From Pseudomonadota bacterium (lineage in GTDB: Bacteria; Myxococcota; Polyangia; GCA-2747355; JACKDQ01), in the NCBI GenBank assembly GCA_030591195.1, contig JAUVBO010000091.1:1-7936 (forward strand): 7,936 bases of DNA, given 5' to 3'. The notes under the pieces are model-generated. The model was not told the origin of the DNA, did not search any database, and was given only the letters and a program-made list of their open reading frames with translations. Positions within the stretch are counted from its first letter, which is position 1; every line of letters begins with the position of its first letter. The position numbers and the translations under genes were made by a program. Shown piece after piece: positions 1 through 7,936 of the stretch.

Positions 1-1
1 A

Positions 2-1081
2 GAGCAACGGCTGGAGGCTCTCGCGGGCCTGGCCCGCCGGGACGGTGCGAGCTGGGTCGCGGTTGGCCACACCGCCGACGACCAAGCCGAGACGGTGCTG
101 ATGCGTGCCATTCGCGGGGCTGGCCCGGCGGGCCTGGCCGCGATGGCGCTGGCGCGGGCGCTTGAAGATCAGCTCTGGCTTGTCCGTCCGCTGCTCGGAT
201 CCACCCGCGCCGAGGTGGTAGACTACCTGGCGCGGGTGGGCCTCGAGCCACTGGACGACCCGTCGAATCGATCCCCGGCCTACCTGCGCAACCGTGTCCG
301 CCATCGTCTGCTGCCGGTGCTCCAGCAGTACAACCCTTCGATCGTCAAGGCCCTCTGCGGCCTCGCCGCCAGCTGTCGCGAAGAGCACCAGACCATCATC
401 GAGCTCGCCGAGCCAGCCCGAGTCCAGGCCGAAGACCGGGGCGGGGCGCTGGACGTCGGGGCTTTGGGCCGGCTGCCCCGTGGGGTGCTGCACGAGCTGC
501 TGCGGCGGTCGCTCGCCGAGGCGGCGCCTGACGTGCAAATCGAACGGCAGCATCTGCTGGCGGTCGCCGAGCTCGCCACCGCCGCGACCGCCGGAACCAG
601 GCGACTCTGTCTGCCCGGGGTCACGGCGGTGAGGAGCTATGATCGGCTGCATTTCGAGTCGTCCCTCGCCCGTGGTGCGGCTGGAGGGCCGGGACTAGGC
701 TTCGAGCCCTTCTCGGTGGCCGAGGCCGGGGTATACTCCGTCGGTGACGGGCGATGGCTCGAGGCTTGCTGGGTGGAGCCGCCGTACGCAAACCAGCGCG
801 ATCGCTGGGAGTTGGCGGCCTCGCGGCTGCGGTTTCCCCTGCGGGTCCGACCGCCGATGCCTGGCGATCGGCTAACGTTGGGTGTCGGCCAACGTAAGAA
901 GGTCTCGAGGCTTCTGATGGATCAGAAGGTGCCACGCGACAACCGCGGGGCGGTCCCGCTGGTCACTTCCGCTGGACAGATCCTGCTGGTGGTCGGCGTC
1001 AGGCGGGCAGCGGGTCTTGGGCCGTCGAGCGATGAGGCCGCCTTGCGGGTGACGTTGCGCGGCGGCGGGCGGGATGATTGA
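2..1081 (+). CDS. tilS: tRNA(Ile)-lysidine synthetase TilS, 5'-truncated by the window edge
   Basis: TilS uses ATP to attach lysine to C34 of the CAU anticodon of a minor tRNA-Ile, so that it reads AUA and is charged with isoleucine. The frame is open from the first base, so the start and the SGGxDS ATP-pyrophosphatase loop lie upstream; 359 residues are visible. Numbering from base 2, the conserved GHTADDQAET stretch starts at about residue 22, followed by RGAGPAGL (37-44), both typical of the N-type ATPase domain. DPSNRSPAYLRNRVRHRLLP (about 87-106) is the family's RNR-containing motif. The C-terminal TilS_C domain runs from about 276 (LRFPLRVRPPMPGD), with the Lys299-Lys300 pair and KVPRDNRGAVPLV (309-321), so the 3' end looks intact. 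Downstream is ftsH, a frequent tilS neighbour; the hpt gene often found between them is absent. Family assignment is firm; the upstream limit is unknown. Confidence 0.95.
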   Translation, partial: EQRLEALAGLARRDGASWVAVGHTADDQAETVLMRAIRGAGPAGLAAMALARALEDQLWLVRPLLGSTRAEVVDYLARVGLEPLDDPSNRSPAYLRNRVRHRLLPVLQQYNPSIVKALCGLAASCREEHQTIIELAEPARVQAEDRGGALDVGALGRLPRGVLHELLRRSLAEAAPDVQIERQHLLAVAELATAATAGTRRLCLPGVTAVRSYDRLHFESSLARGAAGGPGLGFEPFSVAEAGVYSVGDGRWLEACWVEPPYANQRDRWELAASRLRFPLRVRPPMPGDRLTLGVGQRKKVSRLLMDQKVPRDNRGAVPLVTSAGQILLVVGVRRAAGLGPSSDEAALRVTLRGGGRDD

Positions 1082-1130
1082 AATGGTGATTTTGTCCCGT
1101 AGATTGCGTACTTTCTGCCTCTGGCCTCGG

Positions 1131-1158
1131 TTGACTGGCCCTGGCAGTGATCTACTAT
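1131..1158 (+). promoter_or_regulatory. Putative sigma-70-type promoter of ftsH
   Basis: TTGACT (1131-1136) matches the -35 consensus at five of six positions. It is followed after 16 nt by TACTAT (1153-1158), which matches four of six positions of the -10 consensus TATAAT. The surrounding 1082-1160 stretch is clearly less G+C-rich than the flanking genes, as expected for a promoter. A start about seven bases past the -10 box would fall near A1165, the first base of the AGGAGG ribosome binding site, giving a leader of only about 14 nt. The shifted -10 CTATAG (1155-1160, 18-nt spacer) is an alternative. A heat-shock-type promoter, as for E. coli ftsH, was not recognised. This rests on sequence match only. 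Confidence 0.6.
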
Positions 1159-1164
1159 AGGATC

Positions 1165-1178
1165 AGGAGGCGTCTCCT
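1165..1178 (+). promoter_or_regulatory. ftsH Shine-Dalgarno inside a short hairpin next to the TTG start
   Basis: AGGAGG (1165-1170) sits 8 nt before the TTG at 1179, ideal spacing that supports this start. AGGAG (1165-1169) is exactly complementary to CTCCT (1174-1178), separated by the tetraloop GCGT, so the whole Shine-Dalgarno core can be paired in a 5-bp stem ending directly at the start codon. The pairing is seen in the sequence. That it regulates translation, for example in response to temperature, is inference. Confidence 0.55.
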
Positions 1179-3113
<1,935 letters not shown>

Positions 3114-3116
<3 letters not shown>

Positions 3117-3136
3117 GAGGCGTCCACGCCCCCTCT
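3114..3136 (+). repeat. 23-nt direct repeat, copy 1 (overlaps the ftsH stop)
   Basis: Exact match to 3145-3167, giving a 31-nt period. The repeat begins with the T of the ftsH TAG stop codon. It has internal dyad symmetry: AGGAGGCGT (3115-3123) against ACGCCCCCT (3126-3134), with a single A-C mismatch, so each copy can form a GC-rich hairpin. The pyrimidine-rich CTCCTTT that follows copy 1 is not a true T tract, so a terminator role is possible but weak. Confidence 0.85.
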
Positions 3137-3144
3137 CCTTTGGC

Positions 3145-3167
3145 TAGGAGGCGTCCACGCCCCCTCT
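3145..3167 (+). repeat. 23-nt direct repeat, copy 2
   Basis: Identical to 3114-3136 over all 23 bases, with the same imperfect inverted repeat (3146-3154 against 3157-3165). Identity ends on both sides: the preceding bases are GGC rather than GCT, and the following base is G rather than C. Being non-coding and perfectly conserved, the pair could be a recent duplication, a protein-binding site pair, or part of a dispersed intergenic repeat family; the window alone cannot decide. Confidence 0.85.
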
Positions 3168-3245
3168 GTTGCCGCTTGCAGCAGCAACATTCACCCCACA
3201 GGCGGGCTCCCTCCGGTCGCTCGATTCGCTGCGCTGATCGGGGGG
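3167..3245 (+). other. Hairpin-forming segment of the ftsH-folP spacer
   Basis: Two further inverted repeats follow the direct repeats. TGTTGCCGC (3167-3175) pairs with GCAGCAACA (3181-3189) with one mismatch and a 5-nt loop. CCCTCCGGTC (3209-3218) pairs with GATCGGGGGG (3236-3245) over ten positions, two of them G-U wobbles, around a 17-nt loop. Neither is followed by a T tract. No credible coding frame was recognised in 3117-3338. High G+C makes chance pairing common, so only the pairing itself is claimed. Confidence 0.4.
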
Positions 3246-3303
3246 CGCGTCCGCTGAGAGCTGGTCTTCGGGCCCGGTCGAGGCCGACGCGGTACACGGT
3301 TGC

Positions 3304-3334
3304 CAAGGAAGGCTGGTCGACGTTAGCCTCCTTG
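3304..3334 (+). promoter_or_regulatory. Stem-loop directly upstream of the folP start
   Basis: Bases 3304-3314 (CAAGGAAGGCT) pair with 3325-3334 (AGCCTCCTTG) in a 10-bp stem with one bulged A (3309) and a 10-nt loop (3315-3324). The stem ends 4 nt before the folP ATG. Its 5' arm contains the only Shine-Dalgarno-like bases near folP (AAGGA, 3305-3309), about 30 nt from the start and therefore too far for normal use. The 3' arm contains CCTCCTT, the anti-Shine-Dalgarno-like complement. There is no T tract, so it does not look like an intrinsic terminator. A control role is inference. Confidence 0.45.
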
Positions 3335-3338
3335 CTCC

Positions 3339-4229
3339 ATGTCCATCGTTCGAACGCCGGTTGCCATCGGTCCCGCGGTCTGGGACTGGTCCAGGACCTA
3401 CATCGTCGGCGTCGTCAACGTCACGCCAGATTCGTTCTCCGACGGCGGACGCTATCTGGGCCCGGCGCAGGCGGTCGCGCGGGGGGTGGAGCTGGTGGAG
3501 CAGGGCGCTGACGCTCTCGACATCGGCGGCGAGTCGACACGGCCGGGCGCTGAGCCGGTGCCCGCCGAGGAGGAACTGCGGCGGGTGCTACCAGTGATCC
3601 GTGGCCTCGCCGAGCAGGTCCGGGTGCCGATCTCGGTCGATACCTACAAGGCCGAGGTCGCTGGCGCGGCGGTCGAGGCCGGGGCGTCGATCATCAACGA
3701 CGTCAGCGGGCTGGCGCTCGACCCCGAGATGGCGGCGACGGTGGCTCGAACCGGCGCGGCGGTGGTCATCGGCCACCTGCGCGGCAAGCCGGCGACGATG
3801 AAGGAGGAAATCGGCTTCGACGACGTGGTGGCCGAGGTGATCGACGAGCTGAGGCGGCCGGTACGCGCGGCGGTGTTCGCGGGGGTCGCTGCTGACCGGA
3901 TCTGGGTCGATCCGGGGATCGGCTTCGGCAAGCGCGCCGAGCACTCGCTGGCGCTGATCCGCGCCCTGTCGCGGCTACGCGACGAGCTCGGCTACCCGCT
4001 GATGGTCGGCGTGTCGCGCAAGTCATTCATCGGCGACGTCACCGGCCTGCCGGTCGACCAGCGGCTGATCGGCACCTGCGCGGCCGCTGCCGTGGCGGCG
4101 GCACTGGGTGCCGACGCGGTACGGATACACGACGTCGGCGAGCTGGTCCCCGCGCTGCAGGTGGCCGACGCCATCCGTCGCGGGCCCTCGGCCGGTACGG
4201 GCGTCGTCGCCGGGCAGGCGCCCGGATGA
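3339..4229 (+). CDS. folP: Dihydropteroate synthase FolP
   Basis: Joins p-aminobenzoate with 6-hydroxymethyl-7,8-dihydropterin pyrophosphate to make 7,8-dihydropteroate in cytosolic folate synthesis; it is the sulfonamide target. The 296-residue TIM-barrel protein shows the family motifs in order: NVTPDSFSDGG (27-37), DIGGESTRPG (61-70), SVDTYK (99-104), NDVSG (120-124), DPGIGFGK (191-198), SRKSFIG (226-232) and RIHD (262-265). These cover the pterin pocket and the phosphate-binding Arg/His pair. One departure is GHLRG (145-149), where the common form begins with Met-His. The start at 3339 is the only one available: an in-frame TAG lies at 3324-3326 and no ATG, GTG or TTG occurs before the first motif. 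There is no Shine-Dalgarno at normal distance. The stop codon overlaps the cdaA start (ATGA), so the two are probably translated in a coupled way. Confidence 0.97.
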   Translation: MSIVRTPVAIGPAVWDWSRTYIVGVVNVTPDSFSDGGRYLGPAQAVARGVELVEQGADALDIGGESTRPGAEPVPAEEELRRVLPVIRGLAEQVRVPISVDTYKAEVAGAAVEAGASIINDVSGLALDPEMAATVARTGAAVVIGHLRGKPATMKEEIGFDDVVAEVIDELRRPVRAAVFAGVAADRIWVDPGIGFGKRAEHSLALIRALSRLRDELGYPLMVGVSRKSFIGDVTGLPVDQRLIGTCAAAAVAAALGADAVRIHDVGELVPALQVADAIRRGPSAGTGVVAGQAPG

Positions 4230-5245
4230 GCGACATCCTCTACCTCTTGCGGCAGGTTGACTGGTGGTCGACGCTGATCGCCGTGGTCGACATCGTGATC
4301 GTCGCCTACATCATCTACCGCGTGCTGCTGCTGATCCGCGGCACTCGCGCGGCCTACATGCTGATCGGGCTGATGGTGGTGGCCGGGGTCTTCATCGTCG
4401 CCCAGCAGTTCGCGCTTAACACCCTGCGGTGGTTGCTGGACAACCTCCTAAACTACCTGCTGCTGATCGTGATCATCGTTTTCCAGGCGGATATCCGCCG
4501 GGGCTTGATGCGGATGGGACGCCGGATGTTCTCGCCGACGCCGACCGACGAGGCGACAGCCAGCGTCGAGGAGGTGATCGAGCTCAGCGAGAGCATGGTC
4601 CGGCAGCGGGTCGGCGCGCTGGTGGTCTTCGAGCGGGAGGTCGACCTCGACGAGCTGATCGACTCCGGGGTGACCCTCGACGCCCAGAACAGCGGTGTGT
4701 TGCTGAGCAACATCTTCACCCCGTGGCCTGACAACCCGCTGCACGACGGGGCGGTGATCATCCGTGGCGGGCGGATCCGCAAGGCTGCTGCCTTGCTGCC
4801 GCTGTCGTCCAACCCGAACCTCGACCGTGCGCTCGGCACGCGGCACCGCGCGGGCGTCGGCATCACCGAGGAGACCGACGCGGTGACGGTGGTGGTCAGC
4901 GAGCAGCGGGCGACAGTCAGCATCTGCAGCCAAGGGCTGATCCGGATGGGGCTCAGCCCCGCGGCCGCCCGGCGAGAGCTGCTCGCGTTGCTGGTCGAGC
5001 GCCAACCCAAGCAGGGCCCCTTCAACCGGCTCGGGCGGGCCATCGGTCGCCAGCTGCGGCAACTGGTCGAGGGCCCGGGGGGCAAGAAGACCATGCGCGG
5101 ACGCCGGGACGAGACCCAGACGACGATCCAGAGTGCCGCTGGCAGGGAGCGGACCCGCAGCACCGATCCGACGGTGCGGTTGCCGCTCACGGAACAGAGG
5201 GAGGCGTCCGGCGAGGGCGAAGCCCCAGAGCCCCCGGAGGCATAG
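4226..5245 (+). CDS. cdaA: Membrane diadenylate cyclase CdaA (DacA)
   Basis: Condenses two ATP into cyclic di-AMP, a second messenger tied to potassium/osmotic balance and cell-wall homeostasis where it has been studied. Three membrane helices are visible (about 15-37, 42-62 and 74-87), followed by the cytoplasmic DAC domain. Its signature motifs are intact: DGA at 174-176 within NPLHDGAVII and RHR at 206-208 within LGTRHRAG. The loop just before DGA (FTPWPDNPLHDGA) appears about two residues longer than the common FxPNTPLHDGA form. After the DAC domain there is a tail of about 80 residues (from about 259), basic at first (GRAIGRQLRQL, KKTMRGRR) and then Ser/Thr and Glu/Pro-rich. This makes the protein 339 residues against about 270 for B. 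subtilis CdaA. The start overlaps the folP stop by 4 nt; the cdaR-like gene follows after 7 nt and glmM comes next, the classic c-di-AMP neighbourhood. Confidence 0.96.
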   Translation: MSDILYLLRQVDWWSTLIAVVDIVIVAYIIYRVLLLIRGTRAAYMLIGLMVVAGVFIVAQQFALNTLRWLLDNLLNYLLLIVIIVFQADIRRGLMRMGRRMFSPTPTDEATASVEEVIELSESMVRQRVGALVVFEREVDLDELIDSGVTLDAQNSGVLLSNIFTPWPDNPLHDGAVIIRGGRIRKAAALLPLSSNPNLDRALGTRHRAGVGITEETDAVTVVVSEQRATVSICSQGLIRMGLSPAAARRELLALLVERQPKQGPFNRLGRAIGRQLRQLVEGPGGKKTMRGRRDETQTTIQSAAGRERTRSTDPTVRLPLTEQREASGEGEAPEPPEA

Positions 5246-5252
5246 CTAGGCG

Positions 5253-6224
5253 ATGCAGACCCGAAGCCTGCGCAAGCTGCTCTTCGAGAACCTGGTGCTG
5301 AAGATCATCTCGCTCGCGCTGGCGGTGGCGCTCTTCACCCTGGTTCGCGCCGAGAAGCGCTCGCTGGCCTATGGCACGGTGCGGGTGTCGTTCACCCCAC
5401 CCACGGGGAGGCTCCTGGTCGGCGAGGTGCCAAGGCAGCTGCAGCTGAGCGTGCTCGGACCGTCGTCGCGGATCCCGCGGTTTCGCTTCGAGGATCTGGT
5501 GGCGGTCAACGTCGACCTCTCGTCGGTGACGCCGGGGTACCTCAAGTTTCTCCCGGAGATGATCCGGCTGCCTCGGGGCTTCGTCGTCTCGAGCATCCGT
5601 CCGGCGGGCTTGACCGTGCGCTACGAGCAGGTAGTCGAGCGGGTGGTGCCGGTGAGGGTGACCATCGCGGGGCAGGTCTCGGCTGGTTTTCGCGTGGTGG
5701 TCGCCGTGGCGGAGCCGGCGACGGTGAGGATTCGTGGACCCGAGCGAGCGTTCAAGGCGCTGGCCGAGCTGCGCACGCGGCCGGTGGTGGTCGAGGGCGC
5801 CAAGAGCAGCCTGGTCTCGCGGGTCCGGCTGCTGCCCCTGCCCGCGGGCCTCAGCGGCGACCTGCCCGAGGAGGTCACCGCACAGGTCGAGGTTGGACCG
5901 GTGATCCCCACCGTGACCCTCTCGGCGATCCCGGTGGTCGTCGACGACCCGTCGCAGCGTCAGCTGACGGCCGAGCCGGCCCAGCTCGACGTCAACGTCG
6001 AGGGCCCGGCCCAGGTGCTGGCCAACCTGCAGAAGAGCAAGCTCGTGGCGAGGGTGACCCTCGCTGGCTCCGAGCGCGGCGAGGTGAGGGTCGCGCCGAA
6101 GATCGTCGGACTCCCGGAGAACGTCGTCGTCCGCAAGGTGACCCCGGCCAAGGTCACCGTCACCCTTCAGGCCAACCGTCTGCCGCTGAAGAAATCCCGC
6201 CCGGCGCCTGCTCCCAACGAGTGA
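5253..6224 (+). CDS. cdaR: YbbR-domain protein, CdaR-like regulator of diadenylate cyclase
   Basis: A single N-terminal membrane helix (about 14-32, within NLVLKIISLALAVALFTLV) anchors a large domain that should lie outside the membrane. That part divides into three YbbR-like repeats at about 40-124, 132-213 and 219-304. Each has a Gly-Pro turn (69-70, 162-163, 251-252) followed by a short helix-like stretch and a closing beta-rich part. B. subtilis CdaR has four such repeats, so this is a shorter form. In Firmicutes CdaR binds CdaA and changes its activity; the same role here is inferred from gene order. The start ATG lies 7 nt after the cdaA stop, with GGAGG at 5236-5240, inside the cdaA end and 12 nt away, a slightly long spacing. 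The C-terminal tail is Lys/Pro-rich. Family membership is well supported, exact function less so. Confidence 0.88.
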   Translation: MQTRSLRKLLFENLVLKIISLALAVALFTLVRAEKRSLAYGTVRVSFTPPTGRLLVGEVPRQLQLSVLGPSSRIPRFRFEDLVAVNVDLSSVTPGYLKFLPEMIRLPRGFVVSSIRPAGLTVRYEQVVERVVPVRVTIAGQVSAGFRVVVAVAEPATVRIRGPERAFKALAELRTRPVVVEGAKSSLVSRVRLLPLPAGLSGDLPEEVTAQVEVGPVIPTVTLSAIPVVVDDPSQRQLTAEPAQLDVNVEGPAQVLANLQKSKLVARVTLAGSERGEVRVAPKIVGLPENVVVRKVTPAKVTVTLQANRLPLKKSRPAPAPNE

Positions 6225-6263
6225 CGTCAGGGCCCGGCGTCCTGCTCGCCCGTTCAGACGGTG

Positions 6264-6293
6264 TTGACATCATCTCGGGTGTGTTCGACTTTT
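6264..6293 (+). promoter_or_regulatory. Possible glmM promoter (perfect -35, weak -10)
   Basis: TTGACA at 6264-6269 is a perfect -35 hexamer in the 120-nt gap before glmM, within a less G+C-rich patch. At 17-nt spacing the -10 would be GACTTT (6287-6292), a poor match; no good TATAAT-like box is seen at 16-18 nt. The promoter could be activator-dependent, use another sigma factor, or be a chance match. If real, glmM and pdxJ could be transcribed apart from cdaA-cdaR. Confidence 0.35.
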
Positions 6294-6335
6294 GGCTGAT
6301 ATCGTCGCAGGCAGGGACGTGGCGCCGGCGCGAGC

Positions 6336-6340
6336 GGAGG
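6336..6340 (+). promoter_or_regulatory. Ribosome binding site of glmM
   Basis: GGAGG ends 4 nt before the ATG at 6345, close spacing but consistent with that start. The perfect 10-bp palindrome GCGCCGGCGC lies just upstream at 6322-6331. Confidence 0.7.
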
Positions 6341-6344
6341 AACG

Positions 6345-7700
6345 ATGGAACGCAAGTTCTTTGGCACCGATGGGGTACGCGGCGTGGCCAACGAGCCGCC
6401 GATGACGGTGGAGGTGGCGTTGAAGCTCGGGCGGGCTGTGGCCCACCTCTTCAAGCGTAGTGATCGCAAGCGGCGGATCGTCCTTGGCAAGGACACGCGG
6501 CTGTCGTGCTACATGTTCGAGACGGCGCTGTCGGCGGGCATCTGCTCGATGGGCGCCGACTGCCTGCTCTGCGGGCCGCTGCCGACGCCGGGGGTGGCGC
6601 GTGTCACCGCGGGGATGCGGGCCCATGCGGGGGTGGTGATCAGCGCGAGCCACAATCCGTACCAGGACAACGGGATCAAGGTCTTCGCCGGTGACGGCTT
6701 CAAGTTGCCCGACGAGACCGAGGCCGAGCTCGAGCGGCTGATGGACTCGCCTGAGCTCGACTTCGGACTGGCGCCACCGAGCAAGGTTGGGCGGGTCACG
6801 CGGATCAAGGAAGTCCTCGGCCGCTACGTCGAGTTCGCCAAGCAGACCTTCCCCAACAACATGACGCTCGAGGGGCTGCGGATCGTCGTCGACTGCGCCA
6901 ACGGCGCGGCCTACAAGGTGGCGCCGGTGGTCTTCGAGGAGCTCGGCGCCGATGTCGTGCCGGTGGGCGTCGCACCCAACGGGCGCAACATCAACGACCA
7001 GTGCGGCGCGCTCTACCCGCAGAACCTCCAGCGCGAGGTCCTCGCCCGCCGGGCGAACCTCGGCGTGGCCCTCGATGGCGACGCCGACCGGGTGATCATC
7101 GTCGACGAGAGGGGCGAGATCGTCGATGGCGACGCGATCATGGCTCTGATCGCGACCCAGATGCTGAGGCGCGGCCGGCTGGCGGAGAAGACGTTGGTGG
7201 TGACGGTGATGAGCAACATCGGCCTCGAGCGCTGCATCACTGCCGCTGGGGGGAAGCTGGTGAGGACTCCGGTCGGCGACCGCTACGTCGTCGACGAGAT
7301 GCGTCGCGGCGGCTATAACCTCGGCGGCGAACAGTCGGGGCACCTGATCTTCCTCGACCACGTCACCACCGGCGACGGGATCGTCGGTGCGCTGCAGGTG
7401 CTGGCGGCGATGGCGCGTGAGGAGAAGCCGCTTTCCGAGCTCGCCCAGGTCATGACGCGCCTCCCCCAGGTGTTGGTCAACGTCAAGGTCGCCCAGAAGC
7501 GGCCGCTCGAGGACCTGCCGACGGTGACCAAGGCGATCGGAGAGGCCGAGGCGGCGCTGGGCGAGGATGGCCGGGTGCTGGTGCGCTACTCGGGGACCGA
7601 GGCCAAGGCGCGGGTGATGGTCGAGGGCCCGGACGAGGGTCAGATCAAGAGGTTCGCCGACGCCATCGCCGGCGAGCTGCAGCGCGCCTGTGGCAGTTGA
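6345..7700 (+). CDS. glmM: Phosphoglucosamine mutase GlmM
   Basis: Converts glucosamine-6-phosphate to glucosamine-1-phosphate, the step leading to UDP-GlcNAc for peptidoglycan and lipopolysaccharide. The 451 residues match the usual length (about 445). The protein starts with the typical FGTDGVRG (6-13). The phosphoserine loop [13 protein letters not shown] has its catalytic Ser at 102, the same position as in E. coli. The magnesium loop DGDADR is at 244-249, the sugar-binding loop GGEQSGH at 327-333, and the phosphate-binding [10 protein letters not shown] begins at 414. GEQSG in the sugar loop and gene context favour GlmM over other phosphohexomutases. All four active-site parts are intact. 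It follows cdaA and cdaR; in B. subtilis and relatives GlmM binds CdaA and inhibits it, so the cluster may link wall precursor supply to c-di-AMP. It has a ribosome binding site 4 nt upstream and may have its own promoter in the preceding gap. Confidence 0.98.
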   Translation: MERKFFGTDGVRGVANEPPMTVEVALKLGRAVAHLFKRSDRKRRIVLGKDTRLSCYMFETALSAGICSMGADCLLCGPLPTPGVARVTAGMRAHAGVVISASHNPYQDNGIKVFAGDGFKLPDETEAELERLMDSPELDFGLAPPSKVGRVTRIKEVLGRYVEFAKQTFPNNMTLEGLRIVVDCANGAAYKVAPVVFEELGADVVPVGVAPNGRNINDQCGALYPQNLQREVLARRANLGVALDGDADRVIIVDERGEIVDGDAIMALIATQMLRRGRLAEKTLVVTVMSNIGLERCITAAGGKLVRTPVGDRYVVDEMRRGGYNLGGEQSGHLIFLDHVTTGDGIVGALQVLAAMAREEKPLSELAQVMTRLPQVLVNVKVAQKRPLEDLPTVTKAIGEAEAALGEDGRVLVRYSGTEAKARVMVEGPDEGQIKRFADAIAGELQRACGS

Positions 7701-7719
7701 GAGCCGAGAGTCCCACCAA

Positions 7720-7724
7720 AGGAG
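7720..7724 (+). promoter_or_regulatory. Ribosome binding site of pdxJ
   Basis: AGGAG, within AAAGGAGAG, lies 6 nt before the ATG at 7731 and fixes the pdxJ start. The glmM-pdxJ gap is only 30 nt with no promoter or terminator seen, so the two are probably co-transcribed. Confidence 0.8.
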
Positions 7725-7730
7725 AGCCGC

Positions 7731-7936
7731 ATGATCCGTCTGCACGTCAACATCGACCACTGCGCCACTGTCCGGCAGGCGCGCGGGACGAGCTACCCCG
7801 ACCCGGTCTGGGCTGCTTCGATCGCTGAGCTCGCCGGCGCCCACGGCATCACCGCGCACCTTCGCGAGGACCGACGGCACCTGCAGGATCGCGACATCCG
7901 CGTCCTGCGGCAGACCGTGCGTAGCGTGCTCAACAT
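7731..7936 (+). CDS. pdxJ: Pyridoxine 5'-phosphate synthase PdxJ, 3'-truncated by the window edge
   Basis: PdxJ condenses 1-deoxyxylulose-5-phosphate with 3-amino-2-oxopropyl phosphate to form pyridoxine 5'-phosphate in the DXP-dependent vitamin B6 pathway. Sixty-eight complete codons are visible, about a quarter of the usual 240 residues, and the reading frame is open to the last base. The N-terminus is diagnostic: [14 protein letters not shown] (6-19), YPDPV (22-26) and the block [11 protein letters not shown] (40-50). His43 aligns with the catalytic His45 of E. coli, and Arg45 and His50 with the phosphate-binding residues. Cys11 replaces the more usual Ile or Val. In deltaproteobacterial-type clusters pdxJ commonly follows glmM, often with acpS next; what follows here is outside the window. 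The presence of pdxJ implies the DXP-dependent B6 route. Confidence 0.95.
   Translation, partial: MIRLHVNIDHCATVRQARGTSYPDPVWAASIAELAGAHGITAHLREDRRHLQDRDIRVLRQTVRSVLN

Noticed and set aside
2..100. tilS as a truncated pseudogene starting at the ATG at 95
   Set aside because: The same frame encodes the conserved ATPase motif before 95 and is open to the window edge, so the gene simply begins outside the window.
3339..4229. folP as an acquired sulfonamide-resistance sul gene
   Set aside because: There is no integron, transposase or composition shift. It sits in a conserved chromosomal gene order and has ordinary FolP motifs.
6322..6331. Perfect palindrome GCGCCGGCGC before glmM as an operator
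   Set aside because: A ten-base GC-only palindrome is expected by chance in DNA of this composition, and nothing else points to a binding site.
6270..7880. Long antisense open frame (536 codons) across glmM and into pdxJ, and a similar one (428 codons) opposite ftsH at 1155-2441
   Set aside because: Both mirror well-identified + strand genes. Their proteins are low-complexity Arg/Leu/His/Asp-rich, as expected from GC-rich codon bias read backwards, and they have no recognisable domain.

Overview
This window is a compact stretch of bacterial housekeeping genes, all on the + strand, with high G+C and strong G/C preference at third codon positions. The gene order is tilS (3' part) - ftsH - folP - cdaA - ybbR/cdaR - glmM - pdxJ (5' part). 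From general knowledge, this order resembles clusters in the former Deltaproteobacteria (Myxococcota, Desulfobacterota and relatives). The high G+C favours a myxobacterium-like or related lineage, but the sequence alone does not fix the taxon. I see no tRNA, rRNA, CRISPR array, insertion sequence, phage gene or other sign of horizontal transfer.

Layout. Bases 2-1081 hold most of tRNA(Ile)-lysidine synthetase, whose N-terminal ATP-binding loop lies before the window. A 97-nt gap with a good sigma-70-type promoter leads to ftsH (1179-3116, TTG start), the membrane AAA+ zinc protease. A 222-nt gap (3117-3338) follows. It carries two exact 23-nt direct repeats and several predicted hairpins, and is the only sizeable non-coding segment. 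Then come folP (3339-4229, dihydropteroate synthase), cdaA (4226-5245, diadenylate cyclase, overlapping folP by 4 nt) and a YbbR/CdaR-like membrane-anchored protein (5253-6224). A 120-nt gap with a perfect TTGACA hexamer precedes glmM (6345-7700, phosphoglucosamine mutase). Thirty bases later pdxJ (7731 onward, pyridoxine 5'-phosphate synthase) runs off the end.

How the genes relate. cdaA-cdaR-glmM is the widely conserved cyclic-di-AMP/cell-wall precursor module. CdaA makes c-di-AMP, CdaR modulates it, and in Firmicutes GlmM both makes glucosamine-1-phosphate for peptidoglycan and binds CdaA to inhibit it. folP and pdxJ supply folate and vitamin B6, tilS supports decoding of AUA codons, and ftsH handles membrane-protein quality control.

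Most coding content is ordinary. The features worth a second look are non-coding: (1) the ftsH Shine-Dalgarno lies in a perfect 5-bp hairpin directly against the TTG start, close to the predicted transcription start; (2) the repeat pair overlaps the ftsH stop codon and shares a 10-mer with that ftsH leader; (3) a 10-bp hairpin sits just before folP, which has no ordinary ribosome binding site. I found no convincing new multi-gene system.
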